DNA from: Enterobacter sp. BIGb0383
Lineage (GTDB): Bacteria; Pseudomonadota; Gammaproteobacteria; Enterobacterales; Enterobacteriaceae
Reading direction: 5' to 3'
DNA length: 64,000 nucleotides
Assembly (NCBI RefSeq): GCF_003751845.1
Contig: NZ_RJKQ01000002.1
Span: 558,001 to 622,000 of the forward strand
The position numbers and the translations under genes were made by a program. How positions within the stretch are numbered: the stretch's first letter is position 1; the number at the start of each line of letters is the position of its first letter. The notes beneath the pieces were generated by a model. The model searched no databases, was not told the origin of the DNA, and saw only the letters and a list, made by a program, of their open reading frames with translations. Shown piece by piece: positions 30,372 through 39,652 of the stretch.

Positions 30372-33145
30372 GGTTGGGTCTCTTGCGGTAAGACGGTGTA
30401 CAGCACCCGGTTATCCGGGTTGTAAAGACGCTCAGCCATTGCGCGCACGCCTTCCAGGGTAATGGCCTGGTCAAGGGTGTTCAGGCGGCTCAGATATTCC
30501 GGGCTATTAAAGTGGCGATAGCTGAGGATTAAACGGCGCTGCACGGTCGTGATATCCTGCGCACGCGTCTGCTCGGTACGCCGGAAAGCCTGGCGTTCGT
30601 TATCCACCATTTGTGCGGTGATCTGGCCCGGCGCATCCTTCAGAGCCTGCTCTGCACGTACCGCCAGTTCCTGGGCGCGTTCGGATGAGGTGGTAAAACG
30701 CAGCTCGCTCTCAATACGGTTGTCTTTATCATTCAGCTCGCTGTTAAACAGCAGGTTATAGACGCCGCGAGCATCATCGCGCAGGGCGGTTTTCAACTGC
30801 TGATTCGCCAGGTTGCGGGCAATACTCACCTGGACCGCCTTCTCCGGGCTCCACGGCGTTTCACTAAAGCTCCACAGGCGAACATCGGCTTTTGGCTCGA
30901 TATTCAGGGCTTCCTGCTGCTCACGCTGTCCCGGCAGCGGCAGCCACGGCGCGGCATTCAGCGGCTTATCGCGCACGATGCCAGCCAGATAGTGCTCAAC
31001 GGATTTTTTCAGTTTATCCGCCGGCATATCGGCGAGGATAAACCAGGTCACCGGCGCCCGACGCGTGGTCTGCCACTGGGCCAGCAGATCCTTGACGGTC
31101 AGACTTAGCAGTTCGGCTTCCGTCGGCTCGGTAAACGCGGGCTTCCCGTAGCGTAGCGCGACGGTGCTTTTTGACCGTTCTGCCGACAGGGATCCCTGCT
31201 GCATCACCTGGCGACGGGCCAGCGACATAATGCTGTCTTTCATGCTGTCGGCATCAATATTGGCATCCGTATGCAGCAGCTGATAGCGGTGGAAAAGCGC
31301 GTCAATTTTATCAACGGGAGACTGACCGCTAACCTCAAGGGACCAGGCTTCCTGAGTAACGCTTAACGACAGAGCGTTATCCGCCTTCCAGCGCTGCATA
31401 TCTGCGCTGCTCCAGCCCGCAGGACCACTCTGGTCGACCAGCTGTGAAGCCAGCTGGGCCTGCCAGGCCACCAGACCCTGGCTCAGATAACCCGCCTGAC
31501 TGTGCGCGTTAACGCGAACGGTGTTCTTCGCCAGCGGCGTGCGCAGCCAGACCACGCGATCGCCGTTGCTGAGCGTCCACTCTTCCACTTTTTCTTTCGC
31601 AAAACGGGTTACCGCAACGCGCTTCCCGGCGGTATCGCGCACCGGCAGCGGTGCCAGAGCGGTGGTCTTCTCCGCAGGCGTCGGCTGCAGTTTTTCCGCA
31701 GCAATCGTCTGAACGCGCTGCTCAATGGCTGCGGCATCCGGCAGGCTGGCCTCGGTTTTACCCGGAATGCTGAACTGCACCAGCTGGTCCGGTGCCTGTA
31801 GCCAGCTGCGCAGACGGGTATTGATATCCGCAGCGGTAATGCCATCCAGCTCTGCCAGCGCCCTGACGGCACGGGTCTGGGTTGGGACATAGGCGTTACG
31901 GTTTTGCCAGGCGATAGCCAGCATCTGTACCCAGTCGGCAAACGCACGTTTCTCCGGTGCCGCTTTCATTTTCAGGGCCGTTTCACGAATATCAGCCTTA
32001 ACGTTCTCGACATCTTTTTCGCTCACCCCGAAACGGATCAGCCTTTCACGCTCGCGGATCAGGGTGTCCAGCGCCTTGCTATGCTCACCTGGCAGCGTAT
32101 CGGCAAAGAGTCCAAAGGCCACGGTGGTACGGCCAATATCGGATTTCCGCACCACCACATTGCCTACGGAAGTCGGCAGCAGATCGCGCTGGCGTTTCAG
32201 CTGGCGAGTCAGGGCGGAGAGGGTAATCTGGTTAATCAGGCGATGGCGGTATTCTCCGTCATCGGAGGCCTTAGGATCGTCAATACGGTTAACCCAGGAA
32301 ACCTGACTACCGCCGCTTTCGCTATCCTGCAGGCGCACAACGCGCAGCTGGGATTCCAGCTTTTGGTTATACCAGGCCAGCGTGCGTTCCGGTAAGGCAA
32401 CCGACGGCAGAGCACCGAAATGACGAACGATCAGCTCCTGAACGTCGGCGGGCTTAATATCGCCAATGATCATCAACCGCATATTGTTCGGGTGATACCA
32501 GCGCTGATAAAACGCCTGCAGCTGCGTCGCTGGCATAGTATTAATTGCGTCTTCACTGCCGATGGTCACCCGCTGCGGATAGCGGGAGCCGTCGCGCAGC
32601 GCAGCGATACGCTGGGCGTTCATCCGGGTAGCGACACCCAGTTTGCCGCGCCACTCTTCGAGAATGATTTTACGCTCATCGTCGAGGTCGGTCTGGGTGA
32701 GGCGGGCATGGGCCACCATCTGCGCCAGCGCGTTCAGAGAGGTATCCAGCCCTTTGGTGCCGTTCGGCGGGCTCATCATGTACTGGGTGCGTTCATAGTT
32801 GGTGACCGCGTTATAGTGCAGCCCACGCTTCCAGCCTTGCTTAGCCAGCGCTTCCGCCACGCCTTCAGGCCAGGCCTCGCTGGCGCGAAACACCATATGC
32901 TCAACCATATGGGCCACGCCGGACTGGGCGTCGGTTTCATCCAGGGATCCGGCATCCACGCCAAGACGAATATCAATACGCCCTTTATCGGAGTGAACGG
33001 GAACCAGCGTATAGCCCAGGCCGTTAGCCAGGGTGCCTTCGGTCAAAACCGGCAGAGGGGAACGCGTTTCCTCGCTCTGTACCGCCGGGCTGAAGGCGGA
33101 GAGACACAGCGCCACGCAGAGGCTGTGAATACCCTTACGTATCAT
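30368..33145 (-). CDS. pqqL: Periplasmic M16 zinc protease PqqL/FusC
   Basis: 925 residues with a signal peptide (cleavage near AVQS, 24). The inverted zinc motif HMVEH (79-83) supplies His79, catalytic Glu82 and His83; the third ligand Glu is expected about 75 residues on. Two M16 repeats follow. FusC in Pectobacterium cleaves imported plant ferredoxin to release its iron; E. coli PqqL is the homologue. A start SD (AAGGAT) is present, but a strong terminator separates it from the receptor gene, so its level may be set by read-through or a local promoter. Confidence 0.92.
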   Translation of the reverse strand: MIRKGIHSLCVALCLSAFSPAVQSEETRSPLPVLTEGTLANGLGYTLVPVHSDKGRIDIRLGVDAGSLDETDAQSGVAHMVEHMVFRASEAWPEGVAEALAKQGWKRGLHYNAVTNYERTQYMMSPPNGTKGLDTSLNALAQMVAHARLTQTDLDDERKIILEEWRGKLGVATRMNAQRIAALRDGSRYPQRVTIGSEDAINTMPATQLQAFYQRWYHPNNMRLMIIGDIKPADVQELIVRHFGALPSVALPERTLAWYNQKLESQLRVVRLQDSESGGSQVSWVNRIDDPKASDDGEYRHRLINQITLSALTRQLKRQRDLLPTSVGNVVVRKSDIGRTTVAFGLFADTLPGEHSKALDTLIRERERLIRFGVSEKDVENVKADIRETALKMKAAPEKRAFADWVQMLAIAWQNRNAYVPTQTRAVRALAELDGITAADINTRLRSWLQAPDQLVQFSIPGKTEASLPDAAAIEQRVQTIAAEKLQPTPAEKTTALAPLPVRDTAGKRVAVTRFAKEKVEEWTLSNGDRVVWLRTPLAKNTVRVNAHSQAGYLSQGLVAWQAQLASQLVDQSGPAGWSSADMQRWKADNALSLSVTQEAWSLEVSGQSPVDKIDALFHRYQLLHTDANIDADSMKDSIMSLARRQVMQQGSLSAERSKSTVALRYGKPAFTEPTEAELLSLTVKDLLAQWQTTRRAPVTWFILADMPADKLKKSVEHYLAGIVRDKPLNAAPWLPLPGQREQQEALNIEPKADVRLWSFSETPWSPEKAVQVSIARNLANQQLKTALRDDARGVYNLLFNSELNDKDNRIESELRFTTSSERAQELAVRAEQALKDAPGQITAQMVDNERQAFRRTEQTRAQDITTVQRRLILSYRHFNSPEYLSRLNTLDQAITLEGVRAMAERLYNPDNRVLYTVLPQETQP

Positions 33146-33196
33146 GATTATCCTTACGATTTGCTCAAAGCGGCCGACCGGCCTGCGCCCGTCGGC

Positions 33197-33229
33197 AAAA
33201 AAAACCGCCCGCCACGATGTGGCGAACGG
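33197..33229 (-). terminator. Intra-operon terminator between receptor and protease genes
   Basis: On the minus strand CCGTTCGCCAC and GTGGCGGGCGG form an 11-bp stem (two G-T pairs) with loop ATC and are followed by eight T residues. It begins 11 bases after the receptor stop and lies 52 bases before the protease start. Confidence 0.85.
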
Positions 33230-33239
33230 TCACAGGGGG

Positions 33240-35810
33240 TTACCAGTTATAGGCGACGCCGAACCAGAACTGACGTCCGGTTTTGTAGGTCACTTTAGTG
33301 CTGCCGGCTGTGCCGGTCTGTTTGGCTTCAATCACATTGTCCAGCACGTTAAGCACATCCAGCGTCAGTTCAACAGACTGATCTTTAAAGGTCGGCTGCT
33401 TCCAGCCAAACCGCCAGTCGTAGGTGAAGTAGTCGTCAAACTTTGTCTTCTCATACAGATAGGCTGTGCCGCTATAGCTACCACAGGCGCTGTTTGCCAC
33501 AGGGCAGGAGATCGACCTGCTGGTATATCCCGTAATGCCGGAGTTATAACCAAGACTGTGCGTCCAGTTGAGATTGAGTGCCGGGAAGTAAGTATAGATT
33601 TTCGCACTGGCAATCCAGGGTACGTTAAAGTTCATTGCTTCCATGTCCCCTTTTTCGATCAGCTTGCCGTCGATAATCGCCATCTCGTTATCAGAGTTGC
33701 TTTCATCGTAATAAGCCTGGGAGCTGGATTTGTTCTTAATCCAGGAGGCTTCCAGCTTCCAGTTAAGATCCATCATGCTCCAGTGATGGGGGCTGACTGG
33801 CTCTGCCGTCAGGGACCAGGTATCACCGGCGGTCTTCGCACTGTTGGTCATGATGTAACGTTTCTGCCCGTTTTCATCGACGGTTCTGTCACGACCAAAC
33901 TGGTCCCGCCCCTGGCGATTTACCCACTTAACCGTCCAGACAGAGTTGAGTATGCGTTGGGAGAGGCCCAGCGACAGCTCATCACTGTAAGGCGTTTTCA
34001 GATCGGAGATATCGTAATCGAAAGAGTTATAACCGACGGTATCGCCCACCCATGGCGAATTCGCATTGGTGCGCGTCTGGGCGATTTTTGCGCTGATCCC
34101 CGTGCGTAACTTATAGGCCAGGATACTCTGACCATAGTAACGGTTAGCTCCGCCGAACAGACGCGTGCTCTTATCGCCAAAGACATCCAGTGATGCGGCA
34201 AAGCGCGGCGCAGCGGTTAGGTTCTGCATAAAATCGTCATACTGCACGCGCACGCCCGGGGTCACTTCCAGACGTTTGTAAGTCATGCTGTCCTGCAGAT
34301 AGACGGCATAGTCGGTATAGCTGCCCTGCTCGGTACGCTGCGGGTAGAGCGTGCGACGTTTGAAATATTGCTCACCGTCAATACAGAAGTCATCACCGGC
34401 CTGGCAAACGACATTTTTATCAATGGTGGCCACACCGTTATTGCTGGCAACATCGCGGAAGCGGCGATAGCGGGTCTCGTAGAGACCAAGCTCCCACCCG
34501 GCATCAACCTGATGGCCCACGCCAAGCCCGGCGAAGGGCGTAAACTCGTAGTCCTGCTTAAACCGGGTCGTGGATTTGTCGGTGCTATAGGTACCGTAAC
34601 CCCCGAGATGACCGTATTGCACTTTGGCACTGGCCGCTGAACTGCCCCAGGTTATGGTGTCAGAGACAAAGTTGCTTGCAGTATTGTAACGATACCAGGT
34701 CTGATAAGTGTCAGACTCCTGCTCGATTTTATTCTGATCAAACTGATAGCCAACCAGGCTGGTAACCTTCCCCCAGGGCGCATAATGTTCCCATTCGATA
34801 TTCCCGCGGTAGCCACCGCCGGTATTGGAGAAGCCGCCGTTTTTAACGTTATCTTTGTTGTAGGTCGATTTGTGCGGAGAGTACATCCCGGTCATGCGGA
34901 AAATATCGCCGTTATCCGCAAACCAGATGCCTTTTAGTAAGTACGTCTCACCCAGGCGTTTCTGGTTATCCCATTCACCCATGACGGACTGGTATTGCGG
35001 GATCACCGACTCCTGCCGGTTATAGGCGAAGATAATGCCGCTCTGATCATTAATCGGCTGGTTGACCGTTAAGGTATAAAAATTCTTGGTAAATTGCGGC
35101 TGGTTATAAAATTTGGTGGCCGCGTAAAAATCCGACTCATCCTCGTCATTAAGATGATATTTAGTCCAGTTATCGCGGGAGGTGCGCCAGGAAACTTTTC
35201 CGCTGACGCGATCCAGAGACGGGTCGATCAGTCGGGCATCGACCACACCGCCGGTAAAGTTACCGTACTTTGCAGAAACGTTGCTGTCGAAAACTTCAAC
35301 TCTGTCGAGCAGTTCCGTATTTATCCAGAACGACTGGGTGCCGCCTGCGGGCAGATCTGTCGGGGAAAAACCATCTGGCGGCAACGTTAAGTCACCGTTA
35401 TTCGCACCCGGATTAACGTTGTTATTGTTCGACAGCCCGTCGATCATAAAGTTGTTGTTATAGAATTTCTCACCGTGGAAGGAGACATTCTCCGGGGCAA
35501 TTTCGCCGGGGTTAATGCTGGAGTTAGTATCGTTAGAAAAACGCACATTCGGATTACTTTTGAGTAATTCCGTAATGTTTCCGTTCCCCATCGGCGTTTT
35601 TTTGATTTGATCCGCATTAATTATCTGCGTCCCCATCGACTGGCTGGTCGGGGCAGAGCGTACAACAATAGTATCATCGACAGCATTTTCTTCCTGTGCC
35701 GGAGAGACTTGTTCCACGTTACTTGTTTGATTAATTTCAGCCTGGCTTTCAGCCATAACTGGCGCAGCAATAATGCTGAGCGGAATAACAATACACCCGA
35801 CCTGTTTCAT
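33240..35810 (-). CDS. TonB-dependent receptor, YddB/FusA-like
   Basis: 856-residue outer-membrane receptor: signal peptide ending VMA (20), TonB box DTIVV (46-50), plug with GNGNITELLKSNPNVRFS and SFHGEKFYNNNFMIDGLS, and a 22-strand barrel ending in aromatic W (GVAYNW). The plug text resembles E. coli YddB strongly. FusA imports whole ferredoxin; the adjoining M16 protease and TonB-like gene support a protein-import role here, substrate unproven. Several cysteines (VCQAGDDFC, CPVANSAC) lie in loops and could form disulfides. Confidence 0.88.
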   Translation of the reverse strand: MKQVGCIVIPLSIIAAPVMAESQAEINQTSNVEQVSPAQEENAVDDTIVVRSAPTSQSMGTQIINADQIKKTPMGNGNITELLKSNPNVRFSNDTNSSINPGEIAPENVSFHGEKFYNNNFMIDGLSNNNNVNPGANNGDLTLPPDGFSPTDLPAGGTQSFWINTELLDRVEVFDSNVSAKYGNFTGGVVDARLIDPSLDRVSGKVSWRTSRDNWTKYHLNDEDESDFYAATKFYNQPQFTKNFYTLTVNQPINDQSGIIFAYNRQESVIPQYQSVMGEWDNQKRLGETYLLKGIWFADNGDIFRMTGMYSPHKSTYNKDNVKNGGFSNTGGGYRGNIEWEHYAPWGKVTSLVGYQFDQNKIEQESDTYQTWYRYNTASNFVSDTITWGSSAASAKVQYGHLGGYGTYSTDKSTTRFKQDYEFTPFAGLGVGHQVDAGWELGLYETRYRRFRDVASNNGVATIDKNVVCQAGDDFCIDGEQYFKRRTLYPQRTEQGSYTDYAVYLQDSMTYKRLEVTPGVRVQYDDFMQNLTAAPRFAASLDVFGDKSTRLFGGANRYYGQSILAYKLRTGISAKIAQTRTNANSPWVGDTVGYNSFDYDISDLKTPYSDELSLGLSQRILNSVWTVKWVNRQGRDQFGRDRTVDENGQKRYIMTNSAKTAGDTWSLTAEPVSPHHWSMMDLNWKLEASWIKNKSSSQAYYDESNSDNEMAIIDGKLIEKGDMEAMNFNVPWIASAKIYTYFPALNLNWTHSLGYNSGITGYTSRSISCPVANSACGSYSGTAYLYEKTKFDDYFTYDWRFGWKQPTFKDQSVELTLDVLNVLDNVIEAKQTGTAGSTKVTYKTGRQFWFGVAYNW

Positions 35811-35831
35811 GAAAAATTCCCAGAGATAAAA

Positions 35832-36701
35832 TCAGTTAATGACCTGAATACGTCCATCAAGTTTGAAAATAACGGTGACAACCTGGTTTTTAAGTTCGCC
35901 AGTGGTGTCATAGCGCCAGCGGGCAATATCCCGACGGAGATCGCTGCTAAATACGTCCGGCGGGTTTTCCGCCAGGATTTGAATATTGGTGACGGTGCCG
36001 GAGGCGGTGACGTCATACTTCACGCGGACCTGCCCTTCGACGCCCAGCGAGCGGGCGCGGGTGGGATAGTTCACCCGACGGTGCAGAATGCGGAACTGAG
36101 TGCTGGTGTTATTGCCCGCCCCTTTTGCCGCATTGCCTGACGCGCTTTCGCCTGGCTGCTGCGCGCTCCCGGAAGAGGGCTGACTGACGCCAGACGATGA
36201 GGTGGTAGCCTCTGTTGCAACGGGACCTGCAGGGCGTGCCGCTTCGCTGGGAGCGCTCACAACTGCAGGCGCACTCGGCTTCGCTTTTTCCACAACCGGG
36301 CGTGGTTTTTCAACAGGTTTACTCTGGCGAAGCGGGGATTTTTTGACGATCGGTTTTTCCGGGGCAACGGGCTTTTGCGCGACCACAATCTCGGCGTTCT
36401 CGGCCACGACGGTTTTAACCGGCGGCTCCAGCATCACCGGCACGGTAGTCGGTGGCGGTGCCGCCACATTTTCCGCAACGGGAGGGGCCATCGCGACCAC
36501 CGACATGGCGCTGCCTGCCCGACCGGCCGTGTCGACCGGAGACAAACTTCTGCTGCTGGTATAGCCGATAAATGCCGCCAGCAGCGCACCGTGTACCAGC
36601 AAAGAGAGAACGCCCGCAGCGCTTTTACGCCACAGCGGGTTTCCATCATTACGGTCATTGGACGGCACATTAACGCCATCAGCAGCATATTGCGGGATCA
36701 T
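35832..36701 (-). CDS. TonB-family energy transducer, FusB-like
   Basis: 289 residues: short cytoplasmic N-terminus, one membrane span (AAGVLSLLVHGALLAAFIGY, about 28-47) with the His of the SxxxH motif (SLLVH), a Pro/Lys/Val-rich periplasmic linker (KPVAPEKPIVKKSPLRQSKP) and a C-terminal TonB domain with RVNYPTRARSLGVEGQVRVK. First gene of the fus-like operon, so dedicated to the receptor next to it. E. coli yddB-pqqL lacks such a gene; Pectobacterium fusB is the precedent. Confidence 0.85.
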   Translation of the reverse strand: MIPQYAADGVNVPSNDRNDGNPLWRKSAAGVLSLLVHGALLAAFIGYTSSRSLSPVDTAGRAGSAMSVVAMAPPVAENVAAPPPTTVPVMLEPPVKTVVAENAEIVVAQKPVAPEKPIVKKSPLRQSKPVEKPRPVVEKAKPSAPAVVSAPSEAARPAGPVATEATTSSSGVSQPSSGSAQQPGESASGNAAKGAGNNTSTQFRILHRRVNYPTRARSLGVEGQVRVKYDVTASGTVTNIQILAENPPDVFSSDLRRDIARWRYDTTGELKNQVVTVIFKLDGRIQVIN

Positions 36702-37025
36702 GAAAGTTTTCGCCCTGCCCCACGTAATGACCCGTTCGCGCTATCCGACACTCCATGCCGGAACCATTAACAACGGACGGTTCACCTGTATTAGTTGTTT
36801 TATTACAGTGGGTTGTGTTTTTTTGTTATTAGGATAAATCCGCTATCCCTGTAGAGGGAACGGATCTTATCGATAATGATTCTGATTTGCAATCCAATTA
36901 TCATTAGCCTTATTAGTTAGAAAAACCACGAATAAACAGCCGGTTGATTCCTGACGACTGGTTTTACGTCGGGGTATCCGTAAGATAAACCGTACAACCG
37001 CCCCTGTAACAACGCCGGACACCCT
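36702..37025. promoter_or_regulatory. Intergenic control region of the fus-like operon and divergent LysR gene
   Basis: 324 bases without a gene. They hold the best Fur-like match in the area and AT-rich stretches (ttttttgttattaggataaa) suitable for promoters on both strands. No terminator is needed here because the genes diverge. Confidence 0.5.
36872..36890 (-). promoter_or_regulatory. Candidate Fur box
   Basis: GATAATGATTCTGATTTGC matches the 19-base Fur consensus GATAATGATAATCATTATC at 14 positions; a partly overlapping second half-site (ATTATCATTAG) follows at 36898-36907. It lies about 180 bases from the TonB-like gene and 140 from the LysR gene; which one it serves cannot be told from sequence. 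Confidence 0.55.
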
Positions 37026-37937
37026 ATGCAAAGACTGGATTGCGATCGCATGTTTATCGCCGTGATGGAAAGCGGCAGCTTTACCGCCGCCGCCCAGCGG
37101 CTGGGCACCAGCCACGGTCAGGCATCGAAACTGATCTCCCGTCTTGAGCAGGCGCTGGGCGTGCAGCTTTTCCGCCGCAGCACCCGCTCCCTGACGCCGA
37201 CGGATGTTGGCAACGCCTACTATCAGCGGGTCCGCCCGCTGATTGCAGACTACGATGCCCTCAACGATTCGGTGCGCAATATTGCCGGTTCGCCCGCCGG
37301 GGTACTGAGAATCTCCGCGCCGGTCACCTTCGGGACACGGCAGCTTACCGGCCATCTGGTGGAGTTTGCCCGTCGCTACGCCGATATCGAACTGGACGTC
37401 AGCTTCAACGATCGTCTGGTCAGCGTCGTCGATGAGGGCTTCGATCTCGCCCTGCGGATAGGGCATCTTGAAGACAGTAATCTGATTGCCCGCAAGCTGT
37501 GCGATATCCGCGTGATAACCCTGGCTTCCGAAGGCTATCTTGCTGCCCGTGGCGTCCCCGAACACTGGAGCCAGCTGGCGCAGCACGACTGTATTATTGA
37601 CACTAATTTCCGCGAGCCGGGTCAGTGGCGATACCGCGATGCCCACGGCCACACGCATACCCAGACCGTCCGGGCCAAAATGCGCTTTTCCAACGCCGAG
37701 GTCTGTCTGCAGGCTGCCTGCGCCGACCTCGGCATTACCCGGCTGCCAACCTTTGTCGCCAGCCGCGCCGTACAGGAGGGGCTTGTCCGCCCCCTGCTCC
37801 AGACCTGTGAAGCCGCGCCCCTTGGGCTGTTTGCTGTCTACTCTCCGGCTAAATATCTGGCCGCCCGTTCCCGGCTGCTGATCGACTTTCTGATTGCAGC
37901 TTTCGCCGGTCAACCGGATTGGGATAGCGGCCTTTGA
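37026..37937 (+). CDS. LysR-family transcriptional regulator
   Basis: 303 residues with an N-terminal winged HTH (FIAVMESGSFTAAAQRLGTS then SKLISRLEQALGVQLFRRS) and a substrate-binding domain. It resembles the CrgA/AaeR-like branch by the pattern LRISAPVTFG. It precedes, in the same direction, a glutathionyl-hydroquinone reductase and an esterase, and a TTCCA-TTT-TGGAA palindrome lies between; it probably senses a quinone or aromatic compound (inference). Confidence 0.85.
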   Translation: MQRLDCDRMFIAVMESGSFTAAAQRLGTSHGQASKLISRLEQALGVQLFRRSTRSLTPTDVGNAYYQRVRPLIADYDALNDSVRNIAGSPAGVLRISAPVTFGTRQLTGHLVEFARRYADIELDVSFNDRLVSVVDEGFDLALRIGHLEDSNLIARKLCDIRVITLASEGYLAARGVPEHWSQLAQHDCIIDTNFREPGQWRYRDAHGHTHTQTVRAKMRFSNAEVCLQAACADLGITRLPTFVASRAVQEGLVRPLLQTCEAAPLGLFAVYSPAKYLAARSRLLIDFLIAAFAGQPDWDSGL

Positions 37938-37941
37938 TTTA

Positions 37942-37954
37942 TTCCATTTTGGAA
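37942..37954 (+). promoter_or_regulatory. Palindrome between the LysR gene and the reductase gene
   Basis: TTCCATTTTGGAA is a perfect inverted repeat with a three-base centre, 86 bases before the reductase start. It could be a regulator half-site pair; length is below the usual LysR T-N11-A footprint. Confidence 0.3.
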
Positions 37955-38040
37955 ATAAAGTTGCGCCGTACGGCCAGATAATCATCCATATGGAAAGAGT
38001 TTATAGTCCTTCTTATTCACTGAATTGAGAGGAGATCACC

Positions 38041-39018
38041 ATGCTGGTAAACGGAAAATGGACCGCCGAATGGCACCCGGTTCAGGCCACCGATGAGAAA
38101 GGCGGCTTTGTGCGCCAGACCTCCAGCTTCCGCCACTGGGTCACCCCGGACGGTGCGCCAGGCATCACCGGCAGCGGCGGTTTTATCGCTGAGCCGGACC
38201 GTTATCATCTCTACGTGGCGCTGATTTGCCCCTGGGCATCCCGGACGCTGATCGCCCGCAAGCTCAAGGGGCTGGAATCGGTCATTAGCCTGTCGGTGGT
38301 CGAACCCTGGCTGCTGGATGAAGGCTGGCATTTCGGCGACTATCCCGGCGCAACCCGGGATACGGTGAATCATAAAGAGTGGCTCCACCAGCTCTACACT
38401 CAGGCTGACAGCGGCTTTACCGGTCGGGCGACCGTACCGGTACTCTGGGATAAAAAGACGCACACCATCGTCAACAATGAATCCGCCGATATCGTCAGAA
38501 TGCTTAATAGCGGTTTTGGCACGCTGGCCGATTCACGTATCGATCTCTACCCGGCGGCGCTGCGGGAAGAGATCGACCAGTTGAATGCGGAGATCTATCC
38601 CCGACTGAATAATGGCGTCTATCGCGCCGGTTTTGCCACCACCCAGGAGAGCTATCAGGAAGCCTGTGACGGCGTCTTCGCCATGCTCGATAGTCTGGAA
38701 AACCGCCTTGCCGACGGCCGTCCTTTCCTGACCGGAAGTGAATTTACCGAAGCGGATATCCGCCTGTTTGTCACCCTGATCCGCTTCGATGCGGCCTATC
38801 ACGGCATCTTTAAATGCAACCTGCGCCCGCTTCAGGCTTATGCCCGGCTGCTGGGCTATACCCGACGGATCCTGGCGATACCGGGCATCCGCGAAACGGT
38901 CAATATCGATCATATTAAACAGGGCTACTACTCCATCAAGGCGCTGAACCCGAACGGGATCGTCCCCACGGGTCCGGACCTTGGCGCTTACTGGCCTGAG
39001 GAACAACACCATGGCTAA
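38041..39018 (+). CDS. Glutathionyl-hydroquinone reductase (Xi-class GST, YqjG-like)
   Basis: Reduces glutathionyl-hydroquinones to hydroquinones with glutathione. 325 residues; the catalytic Cys63 lies in the CPWA motif (ALICPWASRTL), with VPVLWDKKTHTIVNNESADI as the glutathione-binding block and YGAWPEEQ-like C-terminus (GPDLGAYWPEEQ). It is a paralogue or counterpart of E. coli YqjG (328 residues). Strong ribosome site GAGAGGAG. Overlaps the esterase gene by eight bases. Confidence 0.9.
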   Translation: MLVNGKWTAEWHPVQATDEKGGFVRQTSSFRHWVTPDGAPGITGSGGFIAEPDRYHLYVALICPWASRTLIARKLKGLESVISLSVVEPWLLDEGWHFGDYPGATRDTVNHKEWLHQLYTQADSGFTGRATVPVLWDKKTHTIVNNESADIVRMLNSGFGTLADSRIDLYPAALREEIDQLNAEIYPRLNNGVYRAGFATTQESYQEACDGVFAMLDSLENRLADGRPFLTGSEFTEADIRLFVTLIRFDAAYHGIFKCNLRPLQAYARLLGYTRRILAIPGIRETVNIDHIKQGYYSIKALNPNGIVPTGPDLGAYWPEEQHHG

Positions 39019-39619
39019 AAAACTGGTCATACTGCTGCACGGCGTTGGCAGCAGTGGCAGCGACTTCGGCAACCTGGTGACCTGGTGGCAGCAAAGCCTG
39101 CCCGACGTCACCTTCGTGACGCCGGACGGCACGCAGCGCTTCGATATGGGCGGCGCGGGTTTTCAGTGGTTTAGCGTTAACGGGGTCACCGAAGCCAACC
39201 GGGCGGAGAGAATTGTACAGGCGCGAGCCGCGTTCGATGCCCATCTGCAGACGATCTTCAGCCGCTACGATGTTGACCCAACCCAGGACAAGCTGATTCT
39301 GGCCGGTTTTTCCCAGGGCGGGATTATGGCCCTTGACGTACTGGTCAGCGACCGTCTTCCGCTGTGTGGCGTCATCGCGTTTTCAGCCCGCCTCTCCTCT
39401 CCCGAACCGTTTAACCGGGTTGTCGGGGCAGAGGCGCTGATTATCCACGGTAAAGCCGATCCGGTGATCCCCTGGCATGAAGGCGAAAGCGCCGCCGCAC
39501 GACTGGAAGCGCTGGGCGTGCCGGTCACCACGCACTTTGAAGAGGGCGTACCGCATACAATCTCCCCCCAGGGCCTGCGCCTGGCACAGGACTTTATTCA
39601 GCGAAAATTTCTGAGCTGA
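39011..39619 (+). CDS. Alpha/beta-hydrolase carboxylesterase (phospholipase/carboxylesterase family)
   Basis: 202-residue cytoplasmic esterase with the triad Ser101 (GFSQGG), Asp150 (HGKADPVIP) and His182 (VPHTIS); the N-terminus LVILLHGVGSSGSDF carries the oxyanion loop. Start ATG 39011 overlaps the end of the reductase gene, so the two are co-translated. May hydrolyse an ester of the same aromatic compound (inference). Confidence 0.9.
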   Translation: MAKKLVILLHGVGSSGSDFGNLVTWWQQSLPDVTFVTPDGTQRFDMGGAGFQWFSVNGVTEANRAERIVQARAAFDAHLQTIFSRYDVDPTQDKLILAGFSQGGIMALDVLVSDRLPLCGVIAFSARLSSPEPFNRVVGAEALIIHGKADPVIPWHEGESAAARLEALGVPVTTHFEEGVPHTISPQGLRLAQDFIQRKFLS

Positions 39620-39624
39620 GCATA

Positions 39625-39652
39625 TAATGCCGGAGGGAAACCTTCGGCATTA
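39625..39652 (+). terminator. Terminator after the esterase gene
   Basis: A 12-bp stem TAATGCCGGAGG/CCTTCGGCATTA (one G-T pair) with loop GAAA, followed by a T-rich stretch, starts six bases after the stop codon. Confidence 0.8.

Noticed and set aside
36867-37985. 372-codon minus-strand frame opposite the LysR gene
   Set aside because: The plus-strand protein is a clear LysR regulator with an HTH; the antisense frame has no family features.
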